DNA of 64,000 bases, from assembly GCA_052379645.1 (NCBI GenBank), contig JBQSYU010000007.1; one strand, 5' to 3'. This document shows, one piece after another, positions 32,795 through 40,330 of this stretch; position 1 is the first letter of the stretch; the number at the start of each line of letters is the position of its first letter. The notes beneath the pieces were generated by a model. It did no database searches, had not been told where the DNA came from, and worked only from the letters and a program-made list of their open reading frames with translations. The translations under genes and the position numbers were made by a program. Source of the DNA: Arthrobacter_H sp030452125. Its GTDB lineage: Bacteria; Actinomycetota; Actinomycetes; Actinomycetales; Micrococcaceae.

Positions 32795-34076
32795 CGTAGC
32801 CGCTGCGCCCCGCCACCATCCCCGCCGGGAGTTGGACGACCAGGGCCACGAGCAGGACCCAGAGCAACGTCGTCCAGCTGCCCGTGAGGTCGTGCAGCAC
32901 CCCGGCCAACAGCGGTCCGCTGGCCGACATGGAGTAGCCGATGGTCTGGGACATGGCGCCCAGTTCAGCGGTTGCCGAGCCGCCGCGGGCCCTCAGCAAC
33001 GGCAACGAGAAGCCGACGCCGGTCATGATCCCGAAGCCCACGCCCATCAGCAGCATCCACAGCAGGGTCGGCCCGGTGGGCGCCACCAAGACACCGATGA
33101 TCCCCGCGACGGTCAACAGGGTCCCTGCCACGGCCCCGCCGATCTGCGAATGGTGGCGGGCCACGGCGATCGAGGAGATCAGGGCCGGAACGATGGCCGC
33201 CAGGTTGGCGATCGACAGGGCGTTGCCGGCTGCGGCGGCAGGCATCCCCGCATCCATGAGGATCACGGGCAACCAGGCGTTGGCCGTATAGAAGACCAGG
33301 GAGAGCACCGCGAAATACACGGTCACCGCCCAGGCCAACGGCTGGCGCCAGACGGAGACCCCGCCGTCGTGCGTTTGAAGGTGTCCGGCACCGGTGGCCG
33401 GTTGCTTGCTTCCGCGCAGGAAAGGCATCCAGACGACCAGGCCGATGATCGGCAGGACCCCCCAGAGGGCCAGCGCACCGGACCAGTCCAGGCCCAATGC
33501 GCGCTGCAGCGGCAAGGTCAGGCCGGCGGCCGCTGCCGGGCCGGTGAACAGGGCGGTGGTGTACAGCCCGGTGAGGATCCCGGTGCGTCCGGCGTAGTCG
33601 CGTTTGATCAGGGCCGGGAGCAGGACGTTGCCGAAGGTGATGCCCACGCCGACCAGCGCCATCCCGGCGAAGAGGAATCCGGTGCCCGGCAGCATCCGCA
33701 GCCCGGTGCCGGCCAGGATGATGACCAGTGCACCGGAAATCGTGCGTTCGATGCCGAAGCGGCGTCCGATCCGTGGTGCCTGGGAGGAGAGCAGGACGAA
33801 ACTGAGCAACGGGGTGGAGGTCACCAGCCCGGCGATGGCCGAGGAGAAGCCCAGCGATTCCTGGATCTGCCCGATCAACGGGGCCACGGCGGTGATCGGC
33901 GGGCGGAGGTTCAGGCCCACCACGACGACGGCTACCGCGGCGAACCACAACGGCACCAGCGAACGGTGCGGGGCCGCGGAGGGCTCCTCCGGTGCCGTTC
34001 CGGCGCCGGGTTGGGCGGTCGATGGTGCAGCGGTCGATGGTGCGGCGGTCGATGGTGCGGTCTCTGCTGGGTTCAT
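32784..34076 (-). CDS. MFS transporter, CynX/NimT family
   Basis: 430 residues, 12 hydrophobic segments. The first segment ends VVVVGLNLRPPITAVAPLIGQI, the hallmark of the CynX/NimT (cyanate/nitroimidazole) MFS group, followed by APRIGRRFGIERTI (motif A region). The cytoplasmic N-terminus holds three APSTA repeats encoded by a 15-base tandem repeat. The substrate is unknown. The CGNR regulator gene starts 58 bases away on the other strand. Confidence 0.85.
   Translation of the reverse strand: MNPAETAPSTAAPSTAAPSTAQPGAGTAPEEPSAAPHRSLVPLWFAAVAVVVVGLNLRPPITAVAPLIGQIQESLGFSSAIAGLVTSTPLLSFVLLSSQAPRIGRRFGIERTISGALVIILAGTGLRMLPGTGFLFAGMALVGVGITFGNVLLPALIKRDYAGRTGILTGLYTTALFTGPAAAAGLTLPLQRALGLDWSGALALWGVLPIIGLVVWMPFLRGSKQPATGAGHLQTHDGGVSVWRQPLAWAVTVYFAVLSLVFYTANAWLPVILMDAGMPAAAAGNALSIANLAAIVPALISSIAVARHHSQIGGAVAGTLLTVAGIIGVLVAPTGPTLLWMLLMGVGFGIMTGVGFSLPLLRARGGSATAELGAMSQTIGYSMSASGPLLAGVLHDLTGSWTTLLWVLLVALVVQLPAGMVAGRSGYVKH
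34016..34060. repeat. Three tandem 15-base repeats inside the MFS gene
   Basis: CGGTCGATGGTGC(A/G)G occurs three times in a row (34016-34030, 34031-34045, 34046-34060) and encodes the pentapeptide APSTA on the minus strand. The last two copies are identical, the first differs by one base. Length variation between strains is likely and would stay in frame. Confidence 0.85.
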
Positions 34077-34134
34077 CGTCGTCCTTCGGTGGTGGGGCCC
34101 GACCAGCCTAGAAGGACCCTGCTACCCTTTCAAC

Positions 34135-34686
34135 ATGGCCAATAACGAGTTTGAGCATTACAAAGGGTGGGCGGTTGACCTCGCCGTCGACCTCGTGAAC
34201 ACGGCGGCGACCGATGATGACCGGCTGCGCGATTCGGCGGACGTGGCCGAACTACTGGCCAGACACCATGTGGCGGCGCGCCGCCCGGCCACCGACGACG
34301 ATGCCGCCCATCTGCGGGCCGTCCGGGGGCAACTGCGCGTGGTGATGGACGCCGCCGAGATCGGCCAGGCCGCCCCGGCACTGAATTCCCTGGCCGCCGA
34401 GGGAGGGTGCACCCCACGGCTTTCCAACCATGACGGGCACGACTGGCATCTGGACCACCACATTCCGGGAGACCTGCTGTGGCGGCACGTCGCCGCCGAA
34501 TGCGCTGCCGGACTCATGGACTTCATCCTGCGGCATTCCCCGCGACGGCTGCGCAGCTGCGCAGCATCCGACTGCTCCCGCTACTTCGCCGACCGCACCC
34601 GCAACGCCTCGGCACGTTTCTGCCCGCAACGCGGCTGCGCGAACAGGACCCGGGTGCGCAGGCACCGCCAGGCCAGGGAACTGTAA
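34135..34686 (+). CDS. CGNR zinc-finger / ABATE-domain regulator
   Basis: 183 residues. The N-terminal ABATE domain has DLAVDLVNTAA near the start. The C-terminal zinc finger reads LRSCAASDCSRYFADRTRNASARFCPQRGCANRTRVRRHR in parts: CAASDC, then the finger cysteines in CPQRGCANR, where the family usually has C..C..N/R (CGNR), here GCANR. These proteins are presumed stress-linked transcriptional regulators. TACCCT seven bases before the ATG and no ribosome site suggest a leaderless mRNA. It is divergent from the CynX-type MFS gene. Confidence 0.82.
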   Translation: MANNEFEHYKGWAVDLAVDLVNTAATDDDRLRDSADVAELLARHHVAARRPATDDDAAHLRAVRGQLRVVMDAAEIGQAAPALNSLAAEGGCTPRLSNHDGHDWHLDHHIPGDLLWRHVAAECAAGLMDFILRHSPRRLRSCAASDCSRYFADRTRNASARFCPQRGCANRTRVRRHRQAREL

Positions 34687-34701
34687 TGCCCTAATCTTCC
34701 G

Positions 34702-34717
34702 CCGGGGCGTTCCCCGG
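34702..34717. terminator. Hairpin between convergent CGNR and racemase-family genes
   Basis: CCGGGG-CGTT-CCCCGG, a 6 bp GC stem with a four-base loop, lies in the 48-base gap between the two stops and could serve both directions. Confidence 0.5.
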
Positions 34718-34734
34718 TGGTGAAGAACACACCC

Positions 34735-35418
34735 TCAGAGGCGTTCGCGGATCAGGGCGCAGGCACTGGGGATGGGTTCGATGATCTCCACGGCACCGCC
34801 CGTGGCCAGCCGACGGGCCGCCTCACTCAACGGTCCCCCGGCGATGATGACGGCGCGGGCGCCGGCCGCCCAGGATCGAAGTGCCGCGCTCTGCAGTTCG
34901 GCGAATTGTGCCTCGGGGTCGGTGGCCAGCTGCAACGGGCCCGCGGCAGTGGTCTCGACCCCGCAGAAAAGCCCCGCCTCGGCATGCTCGTCGGCGAGCC
35001 GTTCCAAAGAGGAAACCAGACGAGGAGTGGTGGTGGCCATCCCGAACCGTCGGCCGCCCCGGGCCGCGGCCAGGATGGATGCCTGGCCGATGCCGACGAC
35101 GGGGATCCCCAGTTCCCGGGCCAACCGGCCACGGCCCGGGTCCCCGAAAGCCGCCACGACGACGCCGGCCACCCGGCTGCCTTGGTCCGAGGCCAGGATC
35201 TCGTGGACGGTGCGGCAGACTTCGGTCGCTGCCTCGGCCAGGGCCCCGGAGTCCAGGATCATCCGTGGTCCGGAGCGGGCCGTGACCGCGCGCAGTTCAT
35301 ATCCCGAGCCGGCCAGCTCCCGCCCGGCGATGTCGGCCATCAGGGCGGTGGTGTCCTCGTTGGTGTTCGGATTGACCAGCAGCACCAGGCCGCCGGTTCC
35401 GGCCGGGGTGGTCATCAC
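34735..35418 (-). CDS. Asp/Glu/hydantoin racemase-family protein without the usual cysteines
   Basis: 227 residues from a GTG at 35418. The opening VLLVNPNTNEDTT and the loop AFGDPGRGRLAREL followed by IPVVGIGQASI place it in the hydantoin/allantoin racemase branch. The cysteine normally before FGDPG is Ala, and the second catalytic site reads IIAGGPLSEAAR, where active racemases have a Cys. If the alignment is right, two-base racemisation is not possible, so it may be a lyase-like or non-catalytic member. The start overlaps the SDR stop (GTGA). Confidence 0.75.
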   Translation of the reverse strand: MMTTPAGTGGLVLLVNPNTNEDTTALMADIAGRELAGSGYELRAVTARSGPRMILDSGALAEAATEVCRTVHEILASDQGSRVAGVVVAAFGDPGRGRLARELGIPVVGIGQASILAAARGGRRFGMATTTPRLVSSLERLADEHAEAGLFCGVETTAAGPLQLATDPEAQFAELQSAALRSWAAGARAVIIAGGPLSEAARRLATGGAVEIIEPIPSACALIRERL

Positions 35419-36254
35419 GGGTGGCGGACCCCGGACCCCTCGAGCACCGCCGCATAGCCTTCCCGGTAGCTCGGATAGGAATACGTGTAGCCGCTGGCAC
35501 GGAGCAGGTCGCCCCGCAGGCGTTTTCCTGCCGGCTCCCCCGGGTTCGGTGCTTCCTGCCAGGGCATCCCCAGGCGTCCGGCGAGGAAGGAGAGCACCTG
35601 CAGCTGGCTGACCGGCTCCTCGTCGACGCCCAGATACAGCGGGCCCGGCGCATCCACGGCGGTGGCCAGATGCACGATCGCTCCTGCCGCGTCGTCGCGG
35701 TGGATGCGGTTGGTATAGAGCCCGGGGACGGACGGGTCGACCTCCCCGGTGCGTACCTGGTCGATCAGGCGCGTCCTGCCGGGCCCGTAAATACCTGACA
35801 GGCGCAGCACGGTGCCCTGGGGGGCACGGGCGGCCAGCAGCTCTTCGGTTTCACAGAGCACCGCGGCCGTGGCTGTTGGCGGATCCACGGGGCTTACCTC
35901 GTCCATCCATGCCCCGTCGACGTTGGGGTAGACCGCCGTGGAAGAGACCAGAATGATGCGTTCGGGGCGCACACCGTCACGTTCGAGTGCATTCAGGACG
36001 TTGGCCAGCCCCTCCCGGTAGACCTGCCGGTAGGCGTCCGCGTTGCGTGCCCCCGCCGCCGGCGCCACGACCACGATGCTGGTGTCAGCCGGCACGGGAG
36101 GCAATTCGCCGGTCAGGTCCGCGACCACCGGCTCGATGGCCCCGGGCAGCACCTCGGGCGAACGCCGCCAGCCGACGACGCGATGTCCGAGCGCGGCGAA
36201 GCGTAGTCCTGCTTCGGTCCCCACATCGCCACATCCGGCCATCAAAACAGTCAT
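35415..36254 (-). CDS. NAD-dependent epimerase/SDR (YeeZ-like)
   Basis: 279 residues. The Rossmann motif MAGCGDVGTEAGLRF (5-19) has GxGxxG. The rest fits extended SDRs: IILVSSTAVYP with the catalytic Ser/Thr, RLSGIYGPGR and the late NRIHRDDAAGAI. The usual YxxxK is not obvious (ATAAVLCETEELL occupies that place), as in YeeZ-type proteins. CAAGGAGAAAAC precedes the ATG. Function is not assigned beyond a dinucleotide-binding oxidoreductase or epimerase. Coupled to the racemase-family gene. Confidence 0.77.
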   Translation of the reverse strand: MTVLMAGCGDVGTEAGLRFAALGHRVVGWRRSPEVLPGAIEPVVADLTGELPPVPADTSIVVVAPAAGARNADAYRQVYREGLANVLNALERDGVRPERIILVSSTAVYPNVDGAWMDEVSPVDPPTATAAVLCETEELLAARAPQGTVLRLSGIYGPGRTRLIDQVRTGEVDPSVPGLYTNRIHRDDAAGAIVHLATAVDAPGPLYLGVDEEPVSQLQVLSFLAGRLGMPWQEAPNPGEPAGKRLRGDLLRASGYTYSYPSYREGYAAVLEGSGVRHP

Positions 36255-36469
36255 GTTTGGTTTTCTCCTTGAAGAAGTTTCGGGCCTTCCATCCTATGCG
36301 TGGTGACAAACTCCAGGCTTCGGTAGACCACCCGGAGGACCGTTGACGACTTCAGATGGTCACGTACTCGTGGGTAAGCAGATTTTTCCACCCGTTCTAC
36401 ATAGGATGCGGATCATCACGTCTTGTGTCCCGGGCCGCCGAGTACCGGGAGGTCACTCCAGGGGAAACG

Positions 36470-37180
36470 ATGAACTTTTCACCACGCCGTCCCGTGGCAC
36501 GCTGCGTCGTGGCACTGGTATCGCTGGTCCTGTTCACGGCCTGCGCCGCACCCGCACCCGGACCCCATACGCCACCCCCCGAGAGCACTACCGCCACCCC
36601 GAGTGCCGCGGCCACCGATTCGACCCGGATCCGGATGCTGGTGCGTTCCGTGGCCGATGGCTATTTCGAGTTCGAGGCGCCACCGACCTGGACCGTGGAG
36701 AAGCTGGAGGTCGATCCCCTGCTGGCCCACCGCCCCGAGGCCGGCCACCTCCGGGTCCTGAATGAAGAGGGCAAGGTCATGGCGGAGTTCGTCTCCGGCG
36801 ACGCCCCGATGGCGGAGGCGGAAACCGGCGATCAGGACCGGCCCTACACCAGGTTCGATTCGGCCCCGACGTTCATCGAGGACCACGCATTCGTCTACGA
36901 CGCACTGGGCAAGGACGGTTCGGACGCCTCGATGGCCCTGAGCCCGCAGGAGGAATCCGATGATGAAGTCTCCGCCCTGCCCCGCCGCTTTTCCTATGTG
37001 GGCGGCAGCGGCGTGTTCCGCCGGGAGATCGGACCGGATACCCCGCTGGCCGGGGTGTCTTCGAAGCTGAAGGGGACGAAGCGGCTGGAGGCCTACACCC
37101 GCACCCAAGAATACCTGCAGATCAAGGCGATGCTCACCTCGCTGCAGCAAGCCAAGACGACGCATGTCTCCCCGCCGTGA
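36470..37180 (+). CDS. Lipoprotein of unknown function
   Basis: 236 residues. A basic N-terminus, hydrophobic segment and lipobox LFTAC (Cys about 24) mark a lipoprotein, followed by a Pro/Thr/Ala-rich linker (about 25-50) and a folded domain from RIRMLVRSVADGYFEFEAPPTWTVEK. AGGGGAAACG precedes the ATG at 36470; the longer frame from 36356 would bury the signal peptide. No named domain recognised. Confidence 0.72.
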   Translation: MNFSPRRPVARCVVALVSLVLFTACAAPAPGPHTPPPESTTATPSAAATDSTRIRMLVRSVADGYFEFEAPPTWTVEKLEVDPLLAHRPEAGHLRVLNEEGKVMAEFVSGDAPMAEAETGDQDRPYTRFDSAPTFIEDHAFVYDALGKDGSDASMALSPQEESDDEVSALPRRFSYVGGSGVFRREIGPDTPLAGVSSKLKGTKRLEAYTRTQEYLQIKAMLTSLQQAKTTHVSPP

Positions 37181-37367
37181 CTTCCGGGTCCGTCACCGCA
37201 TCCCGGCTGCACTACCCCGCCCTTCCAGAGTCATGAACTCATCCCCCTTGATTCTCCTCATCAGTCGCCTCCGGGCGCGCGGCCCGTGGCGGATGACCGG
37301 CCTCCCCCCCAACTGAGAGGCGTAGGCTGAAGCCGCGGTTTTCTTTCACTGTGGGGGGGCAGCGAGC

Positions 37368-37625
37368 ATGGGCATGAATTCGAACATCGATATCGCTTCG
37401 CTGAATATTGCTGAGCTCACGAGCCTTTCGATCCTCATCGTCGTGCTCACCGTGGGCGTACTCGTTTGTTCTGCACGCATTGCGGTTCGGAACAAGTACC
37501 GCAAGCTCGACGAGAGTTCCTTCGGGCCCGGGGTTTCCACGGCTGAAGTCGAGAATCATCAGGTACCCACCCCACTGATGAACCGGGCCACTGGATCCAC
37601 TGGTACCGGCAGGAGGAGTCCCTGA
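37368..37625 (+). CDS. Small single-TM protein
   Basis: 85 residues with one strong membrane segment (about 18-38, LSILIVVLTVGVLVCSARIAV), a basic flank RNKYRK and a hydrophilic tail. No known family. GGGGGGG eight bases before the ATG could act as a ribosome site. Confidence 0.5.
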   Translation: MGMNSNIDIASLNIAELTSLSILIVVLTVGVLVCSARIAVRNKYRKLDESSFGPGVSTAEVENHQVPTPLMNRATGSTGTGRRSP

Positions 37626-37883
37626 TCGGTGCATCCAGGTGACCCATTGAACCCAGGTCGGCTCGCGGGACCTGCCCCGCGCTGTGCGTTACTCGCCCGT
37701 CATGGTGCGCCGGGCACCTCCCTGCCCTGTCGGGTGGACGTTGACGACGGCGGACTGATGATCGAGTTCCGTGCAGTTCCCATCAAGACCCCGGGCAGCC
37801 AAGGTCGCCGACCGAGCGGCCTGGCAGTAGCGTGGAGAGAACCAGCCTCCGGGCACCTCGACCAGCGGGAGTTCCACCCAATA

Positions 37884-38663
37884 ATGAAAGTCGCAGCCTT
37901 CCTCGTCGCCACCATCGCCGGCACCCTGGCCGTCCTGTGCGCGACCTACGGTGCAGGCCAGGCGGCCCCGGGGTCGCCGGTGCCTGCGATGGTGGCCGGC
38001 CTGGGCCTGCTCGTGGTCCTCGGCTCGCTGTTCTGGTGGGGATTCCGGCGGGCCTTGTCCGTGGCCAGCATCCGACGCCGCGAGGGTTCCGCCCTGTTCT
38101 GGACCGCCGAGGCCCGGCAGCTGGTCGGCCATAAATTCGCCCTGGTCGGCGCCATCCTCGGCACGGGGCTGGCCGTCAGCGTCATCGCCTTCGCCCTGAC
38201 CGGCGCCACCGATCTGTCCCCCGAAGCGTTGGGGTCCCTGTCCTTCCAACTGCAGATGGTGTTTGTGGTGGCCGGCCTCACGACCATCATCGTCACGTTC
38301 GAGTTGAACAGCGCCCTGCGCAACGCCGCCGAAGCCGCCCCCGGGGAGATGCCCCGGATCAACCAGGCGGTCCTGGGCGGCAAGGACGTCGACCTCACCG
38401 ACCCTCAACGGCGTGCGGCGAACCGCATGGCGCTCGTCGTCCCGGTCGTCCTGCCGTTGCAGAAATTCGGGTTGTTCTACCTCTACGGCTATTTCGCCAC
38501 CGCCTTCATCGAGACGCTCCTGACCGGTGAACGCCAGGTGATGCCCGCCGTGCTCCTGGTCTTCATGGGCGTCGTCGTACTCATCTACCTTCCCCATCTG
38601 GCCCGGCAGATCCGCCATGCCAGCCATTACGCCCGCACCAACACGCCCCAGCCCGCCCACTGA
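37884..38663 (+). CDS. Membrane protein, tandem paralog 1 of 3
   Basis: 259 residues with about six hydrophobic segments: an N-terminal pair ending in LFWWGFRRAL, a middle pair around TGATDLSPEALGS, and a C-terminal pair. Between the pairs lies a cytoplasmic loop with RINQAVLGGKDVDLT. The C-terminus is basic, LARQIRHASHYAR. The two following genes have the same layout and shared phrases (GAGQ.APGSPVPA, RINQV, LPLQ). Unknown family and function. The ATG at 37884 begins a good membrane segment; the frame to 37629 upstream is unlikely coding. Confidence 0.7.
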   Translation: MKVAAFLVATIAGTLAVLCATYGAGQAAPGSPVPAMVAGLGLLVVLGSLFWWGFRRALSVASIRRREGSALFWTAEARQLVGHKFALVGAILGTGLAVSVIAFALTGATDLSPEALGSLSFQLQMVFVVAGLTTIIVTFELNSALRNAAEAAPGEMPRINQAVLGGKDVDLTDPQRRAANRMALVVPVVLPLQKFGLFYLYGYFATAFIETLLTGERQVMPAVLLVFMGVVVLIYLPHLARQIRHASHYARTNTPQPAH

Positions 38664-38734
38664 ACGCCCAGACGCCCGGGGCACGAGGCCTACCCTCGGC
38701 CCCATCGCCGACCCACGGGAGAACAGTCCTCCAG

Positions 38735-39547
38735 ATGAAACCCACCCTCTTCCAACTCCACCTCCTGCTGGCAACGCCCGTGGTCCTGCTCGGGACCCAG
38801 GTCGCCGGCCAGCTGGCCCCGGCCTCCCCGGCTCCGGCCCTGTTGTCCGGCTTGGGCCTGTTGCTGCTGTTCGCGGCGCCGCTCTGGTGGCGGCTCAGGC
38901 ATGCCTTCTCGGAACCCAACCCATTGGGTGGCGGCCCTCCGGAGCAGATCTGGACCGCGGATACGGCCTCTGAGGTCTTCGCCCGTAATTTCGCCCGGAC
39001 CGGAATCCTCCTCGGGGTGGCCCTGGCGATCAGCGTCATCGTCTTCGCCCTGACCGGTGCCCACGAGCCACCGGACCAGGCGTTGGAGGTGCTCTCCTAC
39101 ATCGTCCAGGGGCTCTTCGTGTTGACGGCCTTCACGCTCACCATCACCTCCGTGCCGTTGGATACCGCCTCCCATGACGCGGTCGGTGACTCCCGGAAGT
39201 CCATGAAGCGGATCAACCAGGTGGCCTTGGGCGGCAAGGACCTCCCCCTCACCGAGCACGATCGACTGGTGGCCCTCCGCGTGGCGATCGTGGCACCGCT
39301 CAGGCTGCGTCTACGGGGCTTCGGCATCACCTTCTTCCTCGCGTTCCTCGCCGTGGGCTTCGGCAGGAACATCGCGCTGGGCGAGGGCGACATCTTCGAC
39401 TTCCTCCTCCCGGCCCTGCTTCTTCTGCTCGCCCTCATCCGGATCCCCTATGTGGCCGGGCAGTTACGTCGGGCCCGCCACTACGCCAGCGAAAACCTTC
39501 CCCGTCCTCTCGCCGAACGCTCAAGCGCCAACGTGGAGGACCGATGA
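38735..39547 (+). CDS. Membrane protein, tandem paralog 2 of 3
   Basis: 270 residues. Aligns with paralogs 1 and 3 throughout: QLAPASPAPALLSGLGLLLL and PLWWRLRHAFSEPNPL at the start, FALTGAHEPP in the middle, MKRINQVALGGKDLPLTEHDR in the loop and GQLRRARHYASEN at the end. Its stop overlaps the ATG of paralog 3, so they are co-translated. The loop RINQV[AV]LxGxx[DM]xL is the best family marker. Confidence 0.72.
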   Translation: MKPTLFQLHLLLATPVVLLGTQVAGQLAPASPAPALLSGLGLLLLFAAPLWWRLRHAFSEPNPLGGGPPEQIWTADTASEVFARNFARTGILLGVALAISVIVFALTGAHEPPDQALEVLSYIVQGLFVLTAFTLTITSVPLDTASHDAVGDSRKSMKRINQVALGGKDLPLTEHDRLVALRVAIVAPLRLRLRGFGITFFLAFLAVGFGRNIALGEGDIFDFLLPALLLLLALIRIPYVAGQLRRARHYASENLPRPLAERSSANVEDR

Positions 39548-40323
39548 AAACGTGGTTCTTCCTGACCTACACCATCAGCGGAACCGTGCTCGTCCTGTTC
39601 GCGGCCCTGGGCGCCGGCCAGTTGGCGCCCGGGTCCCCGGTTCCTGCCCTGGTGACCGGGCTGGGGCTCTTGGTGATCCTGGGGTTCCCGCTCTGGTGGC
39701 GGCTCAGGGATGCCTTCTCCACACCGGACCCGCTGCGTGGCGGACGGGCCATCGCCTCCTGGTCGGAAGCCACCCCGGTCATCTTCGCCCGCAGGTTCGC
39801 CCTGATCGGCGCCGTCCTCGGCGGTGGGCTGGCGATCAGCGTCGCCGTCTTCGCCTGGTTCGGCGCCACCGATCCACCCGCCGCGGCGTTTGAAACACTG
39901 CTCGGGTACCTCCAGGCGCTGTTTCTGGCCGCCGCCTTCACGGCCATCTTCTCCGCGACGTCCGTGGGGCAGGCACTGCTGCGTGCCGCAGGAAACAGCC
40001 AGGAGCAGTTGAAAAGGATCAACCAGGTGGTCCTGCGCGGTCGGGAGATGGACCTGGACGGACAGGAGCAGATCCACGCCGCCCGCGTCGCCTCGGTCCT
40101 GCCGGTGTCCGTCCCGTTGCAGACCTACGGTTTCGGTTACCTCTTTGCCTCGACGGGCACGATCTTCGCCCGCCAAGCCCTCGTGGGTCAGGGCGGTTTC
40201 TTCGGTATCCTCTTCCTGATCCTGCTGGTGATCTTCGTGGCGGTTCTGGTGCCCCGCACCATGCGCCAGGTGCGCAAGGCCCGCCGCTACGCCAACAAGC
40301 ACGCCGGTCTGCTCGCCGAATGA
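39544..40323 (+). CDS. Membrane protein, tandem paralog 3 of 3
   Basis: 259 residues. GAGQLAPGSPVPALVTGLG, PLWWRLRDAFSTPDPL, KRINQVVLRGREMDL and MRQVRKARRYANK mark it as the closest relative of paralog 2. Six predicted membrane segments. The three genes probably arose by tandem duplication and may build a hetero-oligomeric membrane complex. It converges with the FecCD permease gene, seven bases away. Confidence 0.72.
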   Translation: MKTWFFLTYTISGTVLVLFAALGAGQLAPGSPVPALVTGLGLLVILGFPLWWRLRDAFSTPDPLRGGRAIASWSEATPVIFARRFALIGAVLGGGLAISVAVFAWFGATDPPAAAFETLLGYLQALFLAAAFTAIFSATSVGQALLRAAGNSQEQLKRINQVVLRGREMDLDGQEQIHAARVASVLPVSVPLQTYGFGYLFASTGTIFARQALVGQGGFFGILFLILLVIFVAVLVPRTMRQVRKARRYANKHAGLLAE

Positions 40324-40330
40324 AACTGCC

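Noticed and set aside
32304..34145. A 613-codon plus-strand open frame
   Set aside because: Antisense to the CynX-type MFS gene; translation is low-complexity and lacks a ribosome site.
36291..36410. CATCCTATG and CATAGGATG inverted copies about 110 bases apart upstream of the lipoprotein gene
   Set aside because: Nine-base arms over such a distance are plausible by chance, with no further symmetry or mobile-element features.
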